Positions 50,460 to 62,413 of a DNA stretch of 64,000 nucleotides are shown here, piece by piece (position 1 is the stretch's first letter; the number at the start of each line of letters is the position of its first letter). The notes under the pieces were generated by a model, which saw nothing but the letters and a program-made list of their open reading frames with translations, had not been told where the DNA came from and ran no database searches. This stretch comes from Nautilus pompilius (lineage: Eukaryota > Mollusca > Cephalopoda > Nautilida > Nautilidae): the NCBI GenBank assembly GCA_018389105.1, contig JACATO010001117.1:310001-374000 (forward strand), given 5' to 3'. The translations under genes and the position numbers were made by a program.

Positions 50460-52775
50460 GCAGCCATTGTTTTCACACATGAAAATTTGGTAAGAATCCA
50501 AAATGTGAAGTTATCTCGCTATCTAGGTGACAATCCAGTAACAAAACATTGAGCCTAGACAGAGTACCCATACAAAGTGAACAGTTCTTAATTCTTGCTC
50601 ACTTAAAATCTACATCTTTTGAAACTAGGGGCCTAGTAAGACTGTCTTTTAAACTGAGACACAAACTATGCTGTATGTGCACAAGCAACAAAACCCCTTT
50701 ACCCAGTGACTCTACAGATATGTAAATTAAAGCAGTGTTTTGCTCAACAATAGAAACATTTGGATATAGCATTTAAGCACAGATTAAATGGTTTCCGTTA
50801 AGAACAATATACACATTCAGCTTCTTCTGTAGGTGTTGGCAGAACAGCAGCTCAATTACAGTTGCATCGGGACGAACACTGTTTCATTTATCATTCAAAT
50901 ATTTCAAAGCCAGCAACAACACTACTCTGTAAACACACACACAGCCTAAGATATTTTCTAGGTGCACTATTTCAAGTAACTTTGTGCCCCAGGTTTCTCT
51001 AGCTCTGATCTCTTCTGTTTTTTTTTGGCCTAGACTAGCATTTCAACTGCATAAAGAAAGTATAGTCTAAAGGGTAGGAAGAAAAGAAAAAGATTTAAAA
51101 AAAAAAATACATTTACTGTTTCAAATTGGGTCTGAACCAATGATGGAGAACTCACAAACAAAGAAAATACATTCTTGAATAATAAAAATTGGGAGAAATA
51201 TTTTCTGTACAGTTTGCTTAGTTTTTTTCCCCCCTTAAAAATTGTTCACAGCAAACGCATTTTGTATAGAAAGTACAATTTTTCTGTGCATTCATAATCA
51301 AACTGATTGCCTACACGACTCTCAAGGTTCCCATTGGAGATGATTTTTCCTTTTTATCTCTCTTTTCACATTTATGTTATTTTTCTTCTAATAAGACATA
51401 AAAGAAAAGATTTTAACTTTACGGAGAAAATGCATTAATAATAAAAAAAAAAGGTCTCATCTATTTTAGTAAATATGCGAAATTTGCAAGATCAATATTC
51501 CATGCACTAGCTGTCCTAGAGAAATCTCTCGCTGATGCTACGTTCTAATTTTCTCCATTTCTAATTCTACCTATTACAATTATACATAGAAACAACTTTT
51601 TAAAGAAGCCAATTCAACCTACAAGAAGCGCAATATAAACTAAAAGCTTGGCAAGTTATCAATACACTTTCAGATGATTTCTTAAAAAATACATCTATTT
51701 GGGTACAGCAACAAATTATGTCCGTGTCAGATCTGGACTTAAAAACCACACAAAACAAACATGATTCTTACAATTCAAGGTTTCTAGGGTCTATCTAGCG
51801 AACAATGTCAACAGAATTGTATTTCAAGATAAAACATCAATCAGTAGTGCAATACTATGTCAGTTCAGATGCCAAAGAGTTAAAACTGCATTTAAATTCA
51901 CGTGCTTTTAAAAGAAAGAAATTCAGAATTGACTTTACTGCTACATCGGTTACCTTCTGTCCGTGTACCAAACTCTATCAACATCCTACACAAATTTGGT
52001 ACTAAACTTTCACATTCATCAAACAACTAAGTACACGAATTCTCGAGAACGTCTCAGCTCTACAGAGTGATATAGTGAATAGATTACTTGTTTTATTTTA
52101 AATGTATATCCAAACTAAGACTTGGGGTTGCTAAAACAAAGTAAGCAAAAACAGGAAAAATAGCAGAAAAACAGTGTCTACGTGAGACATTTAAATTACT
52201 TTTTTTTTTTTTTTAGGGGCCTGAGAGGAGGAGAAGGAACTAAAAAAAATTCACGACTGACTGATCGTTTCTACCAGAGGTTCTGGTGAGGGAAAGAGTT
52301 CAGGGTACAGACTTAATACGGATAAACGTGCACCATTTCCAAACAATGAACAGCACATAATTTACATTTATCTATCTATGTCAGTATCTAATTACAAGCA
52401 GAGGACATATTCTCACACATCTACATGATGTCTGTATAACACATCAACCAGAACATTAAATCAGTAACAGCACTTTAAAGTAAATTATTGGGGAATGGGC
52501 TAAGTGAACCGAATGCACAGGTAGTGACTGCATGCCACAGTGAGATGGTCTGATTGAAGGCGCAGGGTGCGTTCACGGACCACGACCCAACAACATGCCA
52601 GCTGAACACAAGGGGCCCGCGGGGGTGACACAGAACGTGAGGTAGTTAGTTCCTCATTCCAAGCAATATGGACAGACGACGTGAAAGGTCCAAAATCAAC
52701 ATGGGAACTGGTGAATTATACCAGTAGTCAGACCTCCCTGGGCCCAACTAGCAAGCGGGCCCGTGTCTTCCAGGA

Positions 52776-52839
52776 GGGGCAGGAGAGGGGTCTCTGGACT
52801 CCCGTCGAAAAGGTTCTCATGGGGCAGGAGAGGGGTCTC
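52776..52839 (+). repeat. 19-bp direct duplication
   Basis: GGGGCAGGAGAGGGGTCTC occurs at 52776-52794 and again at 52821-52839, 45 bp apart, on the shore of the CpG island. Confidence 0.85.
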
Positions 52840-53399
52840 GCGTTTCGTAACTATCCAACTAATCCGTTTGGAGACAAGTTGTCCCCTCTCTCTCTCCTCC
52901 ATCTTGTCTGAAATCGCTTGACGGCGATGGTAGAGGGAGAGAGAGAGAGATGAGCCAAACTCCTCACCGCACAACAATGCGGCTGGCTGACAGACAGCGC
53001 GTGCTCTCCCTCCTGGCATCGCCAACCGCGGCAGTTAAGATAAACAAGTAAACAAACATTCGCCACATTAAGCGCTAAACCGACTTCTGATCGTCTCAGG
53101 GGTGGGGTGGGGGATTCCGATAAAAATCTTCGCTATTACACACACACACACGTGTGTATGTATGTGTGTTCAAATTTACACTCGCCACGGGGTTCGATCT
53201 ACGCCATCAGCAAACAATGGATAGCGAAATTCGGCAACGGCCAGGAGAGGGAACCGTTCGCAGCATCAGATGAAGTCCTCCTCCTCCTCCTCCTCCTGTT
53301 TAACGCAGTCGGTCCCAGCCATAATATCTGGTACGAAATGAATCATCATCACCACCACCATCGCCGCGCTATCTCTGACATTCTGCCGGCAACACTCGA

Positions 53400-54468
53400 A
53401 GGCAAGATCTGTAAACAGGTAGGCTGTTGAAATCAAGCCGTAGCTGGCAGATATTTCCTTTTAAATAAATCAATATGGCACGAGATGAAATGGTCGGGGC
53501 TGTGCGCTATATACAGCCGGGCGGCGGTCTTATGTAAATAGAAGCTCGCAGCACGAACTGTCCACGTTCTTGTGCACCGGAGGATACCTCCAGCAGCGGG
53601 GGCCCGCGGGCCCCGGGACCGCCGCCGCCGCTGCTTTCTTTTTTCCTGTCCCCTTTTCAAATATAAAATGAAATATAAACATTGACACAGACTGGCGACC
53701 GATCGACCGACCGACCGACCGACCCGGCGCCGTTCGCTACCATCCGTCGGTCGGCGGGACTCGAACCGAGGCGGCGGCCGCCCCCACCCCCCACCAGCCA
53801 AGACAACACCGACATGCAGACAGACAGACAGACAACGAGCAGCAGCAGCAGCAGCCGGGCCAGACAGACAGAGAGGGAGCCAGCCTCCCTGGCCGAGCCC
53901 TGCCTGAAGCGAGATATCGACGCACACCAGCCGCGAGCACCTGACCGCAGGCAGGCAGCCAGCCAGCCAGCCTGCCTCGCGCGCCCAACCCTCACCCACA
54001 CGGGCCATCCACTCCACAAATACCGACCCCCGGCCTCGCTCCACACACACCACGGCCTATTAACACCTATCTTAATCACTCAGAAACACTTAAAATACTG
54101 CAACAGTCCGATTTTCTACCTTTTGTTGCACTCCTTCTGCTTTGTTCTTCGAAACCAATGAAACGAAGTAAGTCGTCGCTGATTGGCTCGCCCGCCCGGC
54201 CCGTCCAATCAGGACTCCGGAACACTCGCCGGAAGTGACCCCGGTCGGTTCAAGGTGACAAATATGGCAGCTTCCATGTAGGTGCGATGCGGACGACTCA
54301 CGGTTTTCGCCGAACGCAAACACTCCACACCTAATTTCGTTTTTCAGAGCGGTGTTTTTGTCCGATCCCCCACCCCCCCCACCCCCAACCCCACCCACCA
54401 CCCTAACCCCCCCGTCCGGGGCTCGGTGCCGCCGGAGCTCGGGGAGGGGCCCAGCCCGACCGGTGATA
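53400..54468. promoter_or_regulatory. CpG island, presumed shared promoter of TDG (-) and SMIM4-UQCC6 (+)
   Basis: GC- and CpG-rich block ending at the SMIM4 start codon. The proximal part has CCAAT boxes at 54155-54159 and 54205-54209, an inverted one (ATTGG) at 54182-54186, an ETS/GABP (NRF-2) site CCGGAAGTG at 54229-54237 and a YY1-like AAATATGGCAG at 54260-54270. This combination is usual at starts of nuclear genes for mitochondrial proteins. Simple repeats (GACC)n and (GACA)n lie at 53700-53840. Long open frames here on both strands (53433-54161) are Arg/Pro/Cys-rich composition artefacts. Use by TDG is inferred from position and CpG content only. Confidence 0.6.
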
Positions 54469-56628
54469 ATGTCGATGTGGAGCAGCAGCAGCCGCCGTAA
54501 GTTGGGAGCGTTGATGAACTTGTGGCCCGGAAAGAAGACGTTTGGATTATATCGATTTTTACCGATATTTTTTATCTTGGGAGCCGCTGTTGAGTTCTCT
54601 ATGATCAAATGGCATGTGGGAGAAGTCAACTTCTGTAAGTAGCCATGGGTGAACGGCCGACAGACAGACAGACAGACGGACCGACCCCTGCACCAGCCGC
54701 CTCTCGCCTAATTAAAAGTTAAAACAAAAGCTTCGCTAATTAATCTTTAAATGATTGTAATTATTGTTCTTTAAAAACAAGTTATGTGTGTGTGTGTGCG
54801 TGTGTTCAGCAGGATAGCGCGGCGGCCGTGATATTTGTTTATTATTATTATTATTATTAAAAGATTGGGTAAATTTGACCCGTGGTTTGGTGACTGGAGA
54901 ATAACGGGATCTCCGAAGCTTAACATTATGGTTGTTATTTCCGTGAAGTGATCCCTGTTTGTTCCAGCCTCAGCAGAATTACTCTTGGAGGACTGAGCGG
55001 TGTGCGGCTCTTATTCAAGAGATGTTATAAATACGTGTGCAACTGCCCTGCAAAGTGCTATGGCTACTCAGCCAAGTTCTGAAAGGGCTTTGTAGCATCT
55101 TTTCTATAGATGAAAAGAAAGGGAAACTCTATAGGCCTTTGTTCTGCAAACAAAACTTGAAAACATCCATAGAAAATCGACTAGGTTTTTAATTGCTTTA
55201 CTTTACTTAACCTTTATTATTTTTGTATGAGATATTTATCTTCTTGATCACAACTGTGTACGAGGCTTTTGTTATTTTTCTAAATTTGTATTTAGTTTTT
55301 TTTTTTAAAGACATTTTTATTGTTGTAGCTGAGGTACTTTTGAGTTTATATTAGCCACTCAGGAATGAAGCAAAAAATAAAACTGCTGCTTTGTTTAAGG
55401 CTTGCTACTTCACCATTGGTTGCTGCTTTATGGAATTAGTCAAATTATTTTTACATGCTGATAAATTACTCAAGGAATGTCTAACTTAAAACTTCACAGT
55501 TGAGAAAAATATATTATCTTTTGTTTTCTGCTTTCCACATTTTCTTAATTCCAGTAACATATATATCATAGTATTGATTGCAGTGGTTTTTTTCAGGCTA
55601 TGACTTATGTGGAAATAGTTTGTAATGTTTACTGTTTTTTTTTTTTTTTTAATGCATTTTAAGAATATTAATTTTACGTACTACTAACAAAGTCAGATGC
55701 AAAGATTCCTGGCTTTTAAACTACTTAAAGACTATAAGCAGAGTGCTGTTAGATGTTGGATAGTGTGGTTGTAAACCTGCTATCAGTGATATGTAGTTTG
55801 GGTGTTTCCCATAACTTTATTAGCAGTAACATAACTAACTAATGAAATTATGTTTTATGAATCTTTGTTTTCATCATCAGGGCTTAGTCCTGAAGGTAGA
55901 TGCTTTGATGGTGCAGTGGGCTAAATTGTTGGTGCAAAACACTACATTAAAACTTAGTTGATGGGTTCAAGGCTGGCTTAAGCCACTTGTAATGCACTCA
56001 GAAGTAAACCCTAAATACAGTGACGGGGAAAGATCACTAAGATGTAGGTTCATTATTGGTTCTGTTACAGCTAATAAGGTGATGGGAAATGCCTGAAATA
56101 ACTCTATTTTCCTGAAAGTACATTACCAATAATGTTTAGTTCTTATACTGTTATTGGTTGGGTGGGAGTAGAGGATACACCCATACAGAAACTAGCAAAC
56201 ATGGGAAGCACCTATGTACCTACATGGAGCTTGTATAGCCTGCTTCTAACTTATAATCTCTTTGCCATTCCCCAATGTACAGAGTCAAAATACCCCAGCC
56301 ATTTATCTCCTTTCACAAGGGATTCATTAATTCATCCATGTACTCGTATTATTTCATGGTTTTCCCCAATTTTTTTAAATAATATGTGAAAAAGTGATTG
56401 ATCTCGTCGTCATAACTACAAGATTTTTATTAGGCATTTAAATTAAAAGAACCAATCACAGATGTTAATATTGAGCAGCTTATGACACTTTAAATTCCAG
56501 TTAATATTGCTGAACTCAAACCCTGTTTTCCTTTTGCAGACAGTGTGTATAAGAAAAAACAAGCTGAACGAATAGCTCTCAAGGACCATGAAATGAATGC
56601 CAGACTGGCAGCAACACGTGATGTGTAA
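54469..56628 (+). CDS. UQCC5: Complex III assembly factor SMIM4/UQCC5 (Drosophila Sloth1 orthologue), first cistron
   Basis: Small single-pass inner-mitochondrial-membrane protein needed for assembly of ubiquinol-cytochrome c reductase (complex III). Exons 54469-54634 and 56540-56628 join at T|AC (Tyr), giving 84 residues with stop TAA 56626-56628; human SMIM4 is about 70 aa. Diagnostic block: PGKKTFGLYRFLPIFFILGA, one membrane segment at about residues 29-45, then VEFSMIKWHVGEVNFYSVYK. Human SMIM4, as I recall it, has PGKQRFGIYRFLPFFFVLGG and MEWIMIKVRVGQETFYDVYR. The start was chosen for A at -3; a second in-frame ATG follows two codons later. The frame is open upstream but proline-rich and non-conserved. 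A 5-codon uORF (54264-54281) and an overlapping out-of-frame ORF (54282-54500) precede it. The same second exon continues into UQCC6 after 48 nt. Confidence 0.95.
55895..56390 (+). mobile_element. tRNA-derived SINE in the SMIM4 intron
   Basis: Polymerase III-type box A TGGTGCAGTGG (55909-55919) and box B GGTTCAAGGC (55964-55973) are about 45 nt apart, as in a tRNA head. Downstream, 56082-56145 shares a core with 43217-43281. The start and end are approximate. Confidence 0.65.
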
Positions 56629-56676
56629 TTTGTTGTTCTCACTAAAATAGTTAAAAACTTAAATCAGGACCTGAGG

Positions 56677-59600
56677 ATGCCTGCAGGAACAACTTGGAGC
56701 CAATATTTGAAGTTTATTGCTACAGCCATATTTTCAATGTTTGCTGGATCTCAAACTGTTCATAGGTTATATCAACCTCTTAATGTAAGTCAACATATGG
56801 AAACTCTGCAGTTTTTTAAAACTTGTCAGCTCACTCAACATAGTCACTTTTATTGTGTCTTACTGTAAGTTCCTGAATTCCCATCTTGTTTGGCTTTGTC
56901 AGGTAATTGGCCCATGAAGGGTAAATAAAATCATGTAGTTCCAAGCCATGCCAGTCATTTCCATAATTATTGTTTGGAAAGTAATGATTGTTCAAATGTG
57001 AAAGCATAATTTCACATGTGATCATCAGCAACCAAAGTGGGATGAATAAGATATTGGGATCATGAACTAGATGCAATCATTAGAATAAAGTGTGTGAAGA
57101 ACCCTTATCTTTCTAATAAAGGAGAAAATTTTGAAAACCTACCAGTATTAATTAATTATCTTAATCTGCTGCAATGACTACTCAGAAATAAAGTGAAGTT
57201 GATGGTTATTCTCTAGATCTAATTCTGCTAAGTTTTCTATTGGAGTAGTTGCTAAAAATTTTCACCGGCTAGTTAAATTACAAAAGATTGTGGTGATACA
57301 TTTTTTTGGCCCCTTTTAAATGAAGACAAATATCCTGAATATGTTGTCTATACCATTTACTTTCTGAGCCATGAACTATTCTGTATGAAGTACTGCTATT
57401 GTTTTGGTGTCATGCAGAAATCTCTTCAAGCAAAACTACCCTAGTGAGGTAGCATAGTGCTGCCATTTGCTACCAGAGAGTGTTACCTGATCTCCAGCAC
57501 AATGGGCCCAACACTTCTGATTTGGGTAAGGAAATTTCTACCAGACCCCTTCAGATGTGAGAGAAAGCCCACACTACTGGTTGGTAAAGAAGAGCAAGAA
57601 GAAACCATGTTTGGGAGATACAACCTCAAACTGAGCCAACACCTCGACTGGGAGTTGAACTCAGGGAGGAGGGGTCAGCTTTGGCAGTCTAGCCACAGGG
57701 CTCCCTGTTTGAAGTGTGTAGGAGACAATCTGAAACTAGGGTTAAAGTGTCTAAATGCAGGAATTATGCTTTAAAACTGAAACATGCAAAGTATTCATTT
57801 TAATTTTGAGCCCTAAGTTGGCCCCCTAAAGAAACCTTTTTGAATTATCATTACTATACTGAAAAAGTTCTCTCAGTGAATCAAACACCAAGCAACTATT
57901 TTAAAGGAGTAAGGATGGCAGTTTGGTAGGCCAGTGGTAAAGAGCCCATGTTAGATTCCCAAAGGGGATTGACTTGGCATGATTTCTCTCTCTCACCATT
58001 TGGTTGGTTAATTCAGCCACATTTGAATATGTCATGCAGGGGTATAGGACTTGGTAGATATTAGTGGAAGTTTGGTAAGACTGCTTAGAAGTGTTTCAGA
58101 AATTAAGGATTTAGAATACTCTGAGAGGTTAAAAACTTGCCTGGTTTTGTTCATAGACTCATAGGAAGAAATCTGAAAGAAGTATTTGAAAGCTTTGAGA
58201 TTTTGAATGTTGCTTACTAACAAATGTTTTCAGTTGTCAACAGTTACAAGTAGCAGAGAACAATCATCATTTACTGTGAGGTTTTGTAAATTAAAATATT
58301 TATGGAATTGTGAATGAGTGAACTGTTGTTAACTGACTGTCATCTACTTCAAGGAATACTCCCTATTTAACAGATTTTCCTTAAAATGCCAGCCACACCA
58401 CAAGTTGCTTATTTGTTAGGTTGGCTCCCTAATTCCTGAACTTGAACAAATTCTACTGGAGTAACCTGTGATTGCATAATTAGACAGGGCTAAATATATT
58501 AACAAATATCTGACTATATACAATATAATCATTGCACCATTTAATCACGGTGCTTGGATTGTAGGACTGAAATTCCACAATTATTAATTTAGTGACATAG
58601 TTCGAAATTTTTCCAGTTGGTGGGAGTGCAAAACATTGACATTTTTTGAATGCTAGATACATGAACTATGCATCAGTAAACTTCTCTAAACATTTTGTTT
58701 TATTCAAACAAGTCATTCAAGTTTTTGCCTTTTAGGTAATATAATGACATAATGAACAATCGTGAAGTTAAAAACACAGAAAGAGCCTAAAATTCTAAAA
58801 GTCTGTTTTCTTACAAAGCAAAGTTCCTCAACAGCTGTGCTGATGACATCAGCCTGATGTAACATTATTCCGACAAGCATGTGTGGTCCAATTGCATGCA
58901 TGCACATAGCTAGCAACACATTTCCAGCTTCTCTTGGTGATCCAATGACTTGCTCAGATAAATAAGTTATCCACATATGATCTTGGTATGCCATTTAGTA
59001 GTATTAGCGCCCTAATTACTTACATGCATATGCCAAAGTATTGCTTTTTTGGGTAATGTGTTACCCTTGCAGTTCATATTTCCATTTAAAATTTGTAAGT
59101 TATACACTGGTTTTACTTAATTACTCAGCTGCAACATTAATTGGATATTCTAGTTTTTCAGGTAACCGATTCTATAAAGTGGAACAAATCTCAGTAGTGC
59201 TAAGTAAATTACAATAATGGAGATTTTTAAGATCCTTAAATTTCCTCTTTTTATCGCAAATATCTGGTGAGTGGGATGGGCAGCCCCACTACAGTTACAT
59301 CACTGAGTCAAAGGTCTTCCTAAAACTATCCTCAACCATTAAAAGGATACTAATGCACTCATAGGGTTAACATATTGCTGTTTATTATTTTTATATTAAT
59401 AAAATTCTTATAGAATATGAATAAAATGTTTATTATATGGATCTGCTGGTGCTTCCCACTTTATTTTTTTAAAATATAAGTACAAACAGCATTGCCAAGT
59501 TTTTTGCATTCTTGACAGGAGAGCTTCAGCATCACCCAACCGCAGTTTAGATCTTTTCAATGAAAATACCTTAAAGTTAATCATAAAAGTAGTTTATTAA

Positions 59601-59977
59601 GTGGGAGGAGAAGATGAGTAATTTAAGACTGTTCATTAACAGTTTAGCTTCTTCCACACAACCAGCTGCATTGTATGAACTAGGTTGGTTTATCGTGTTA
59701 CCTCCCAAATATAAACTTTACTAAGAATTAGCGGCATTGTTTTTCTGGGAGAAAGTTTGTTAAAAGCAGAATGCAAGCCTGAGCTTGGTCATTTTTCTGG
59801 CCTTTATTTTCATAGACTCTCATCAGCGATTTTGTTTGCTGTTAGGTCAGAGAAGAAGCTTTTTATATTTGTTTTTCTTTTTTTTTTTTCTTGTAGGACA
59901 TGGAAGATGTAATACAATTAGAGAGAGAAAAATTACATCACCGCTTGAAAAACGCACCAACTGGTTCAGCTCGGTAA
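56677..59977 (+). CDS. UQCC6: Complex III assembly factor UQCC6/C12orf73/Brawnin (Drosophila Sloth2 orthologue), second cistron
   Basis: Tiny single-pass inner-membrane protein required for complex III assembly. Exons 56677-56784 and 59897-59977 join in phase 0, giving 62 residues (human 71). MPAGTTWSQYLKFIATAIFS then MFAGSQTVHRLYQPL matches human MPAGVPMSTYLKMFAASLLA and MCAGAEVVHRYYRPD; the membrane segment covers about residues 10-27. The charged tail DMEDVIQLEREKLHHRLKN faces the far side. The ATG lies in the same exon as the end of SMIM4, 48 nt after its stop, with A at -3. I see no separate promoter, so it is probably the second cistron of one mRNA. The acceptor at 59897 has a long T tract. 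The final CGG TAA overlaps a consensus donor GTAAGC, so an alternative 3' end is possible. Confidence 0.92.
57430..57725 (-). mobile_element. tRNA-derived SINE in the UQCC6 intron
   Basis: On the minus strand, a box A-like TGGCTAGACTG is followed by box B-like GAGTTCAACTC, then a unique body up to about 57430. The spacing fits a tRNA-derived head. Inserted opposite to the host gene. Confidence 0.6.
57915..57990 (+). mobile_element. Possible tRNA-like SINE head
   Basis: GGTAGGCCAGTGGTAAAG resembles box A and TGTTAGATTCCC resembles a decayed box B, at about tRNA spacing. No clear body follows. Confidence 0.3.
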
Positions 59978-60261
59978 GCTGCGCTGCTGGCTTCTTGCAT
60001 CATTATAACTATGAAGATAACTTGGAGATATTGTTATCATTGAAATCCTTAAAAGAAATTTGTTGTTACAGGTATGAAGCAGGGGATTTAAAGAACATAA
60101 TATCCGTTAGTGTTGAATAAATTGAGGAGTATTTGTCACAATTTTGTTGGTAGTTTAATCTGTTTGGAAAATGCAGCCCTGAGCTGTGTGAAAGAGATAG
60201 ACCAGAAATCTGTTTTATTCTCTCGTATTCTTGCTATTATCTACAGATTTACAAATTACTT

Positions 60262-60267
60262 AATAAA
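60262..60267 (+). terminator. Candidate poly(A) signal of the SMIM4-UQCC6 transcript
   Basis: AATAAA about 285 nt after the UQCC6 stop; another follows near 60853. Confidence 0.5.
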
Positions 60268-60893
60268 GAAAATGGATGTCTTGCAATATATGAATACATG
60301 ACATGTAGTATGTAAGAATGTGATTCAAGTCTCTTAGAGTTTGCTTTAAGTACCGATGATGTGGTGGCTGGTCTGGTCTATTCACAGTTCTATTGATTAT
60401 TTCAGATAATTTTTGCATTTATTCCAATTTAAAATCTTATTTTAGATTTTATCGTCTGGCTTATTTCTTTTCAGAAATCTTGCTGCTTGTAGCATTGAGT
60501 TACGTCTGCTTCCCAAACTAAGATCAGTTCATAGCTATACATTCCAGTAGCTGCCTGTCAGCACAATAACCGCTCAGTTCTCATTTCTGCGACACTAATT
60601 TAGAAATCCCAAGGTTGTCATTCATAGTGATTAATTAGTGTTGTTACTTGTGGAAAGTCATTCAAATGTTCTCTGTGACAAGAGTTAAATTAGAAAATTT
60701 TGCTAGAGAGTGCTCTAGAAAATGTTTGAGGTATGTGATGACAACTTTTTTCCATTAAACATATACCCAACTTATATCGAGTAGGTGTCTTAGCATGGCT
60801 TGTATAAATATACCCACCACATTCATATTGTTTAGCCAAATACTTTTAATTAAATAAAACCAATCAAGCATATTTCTGTACCGTACTTTAGTA

Positions 60894-60895
<2 letters not shown>

Positions 60896-60941
<46 letters not shown>

Positions 60942-60942
60942 T
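60896..60942 (+). repeat. (AT)n(GT)n microsatellite
   Basis: About 18 AT units followed by 5 GT units. Confidence 0.95.
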
Positions 60943-62413
60943 AGCAAAATTTTTGATTAATAAGGTGTGAAATTTCAAACAAGTTTGCCAAGATGACTAC
61001 ATATCCATCATCCAGAGACTGGTTTCAGTCAACTATAAATTATTTTTGCATTATAAAACACATTTTCACACTACATACCACCATTCTTGCAACGTCTCTT
61101 TAACTAAATAGTTTAGTGAAGGATAGAAAATTAGCCTAATTATGATTATGTGATGTAGTACAAGTATGATTATTCATCAATTTCATTTTCAGGTACAGCT
61201 TGACCTGGAATGACAATGACTATTTTGCATCAGTCACCCTTATATTTTCTCTGAGGTCTGTAGTTTCCATTCATCTAGGGGTTTTAAAAAAAGCTTATGT
61301 GCAGCTTGTGTATGCAAAGCAAGTCGGATTTGAGATAATCCCAGTTATGGACTGACTTTCTAGGTTCTGAGACCCCATATTTATTTAAAGGACATGTTTG
61401 ACTGATGTGGATTTGTTCACATATGTATTCTGTTGCTAGTTTAATCTAGTTGGAAATTTTAAGCCCTTAATTTTTCTTGAACAAATGAAGAGTTTGTGAG
61501 TCTGAATGATCAAATGATGTATAGTTTTGAGATGTTTAAAATTTACATAGAATCATAATAGTTAGCAGAAGCTAATGGAGCAGAAAATGATGAGAATAAT
61601 TTTTTAGAAATCTAGAGATTCTTTCTGTCGTTATGTAAGTAATTCAAATTGTTCGCAACTGTTTTAAAAACGTCATGTGAATGTGTTATCTGTCATTGGC
61701 TACATATAATCTGGTAAGAAACAATAACAAGGGAGATAATTTATTGTATCTGGAGTTTGCTTGACTTGTAACAATCGGTGCCACCTTTAGACTTGATTTG
61801 AATGGTTTAGATTTGATTTGATTTGCTTTTTTTGCCCTATCATTTAGACAAAATTCCATCCTTTCTCAGCAAACCAGGTAAACGAATGAGTTTTTGTTTG
61901 CTGGTCTAAATTGTTTTCTCAATCTAGATATGTTGAGCGTCTTGAGTGATCATTAGAGCAACAAAATTTCAAATCCACTATTTTCCAAGTATGAACTACT
62001 ACTGGAAAAATGTCTGATAGTGAGGAAGAGTCTTTTGAAAACAATAAGGAAAAAATCAGAAAAATACCTCACTACCTCGGCTTTTATTTTTGTTTAAAAC
62101 AAATTGACATATAGCTATTTACTTGCATTGCTCACAGGTAGATCCGTTTTTCTCTCCCTGCCTCATATCCGCAAGTTTGTGTTTTTTTTAATATACTCTT
62201 TCAAATGTTGAGAGGCGGGTGCACTAAAACTTGAACATTAAATATTTTAAGTTTGCTGATTACTGACTGAAACTAACAAAATTTAATTCAATGAGCAACA
62301 AGTCTGGGTCTTCAGAAGACAAGAAACTTATTGTACTGTTGTAACTACAGGCCAGCCATTCTGTCTTATTTTTTTTTAATTCTATTTTTTAAATAATATT
62401 TATTCTGCTGTTG

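Larger units (their letters stand above)
47307..53400. other. Presumed 5' introns of TDG
   Basis: AT-rich and CpG-poor up to about 52.5 kb, then increasingly CpG-rich. No convincing coding frames. Apart from the possible exon at 48244-48298, the (GA)n/(CT)n inverted pair at 50421-50459 and a 19-bp duplication at 52776/52821, I see nothing distinctive. TDG is assumed to start in the CpG island at 53-54 kb; the linking exons were not found. Confidence 0.45.

Noticed and set aside
53745-53770. tRNA gene suggested by GGACTCGAACC on + (box B on minus)
   Set aside because: The T-arm stem does not pair and no acceptor or anticodon stem could be drawn.
53433-54161. Long open frames on both strands in the CpG island (up to 206 codons)
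   Set aside because: Overlapping frames on both strands, rich in Arg, Pro, Cys and simple repeats (GACC, GACA); explained by GC content, with no domain.
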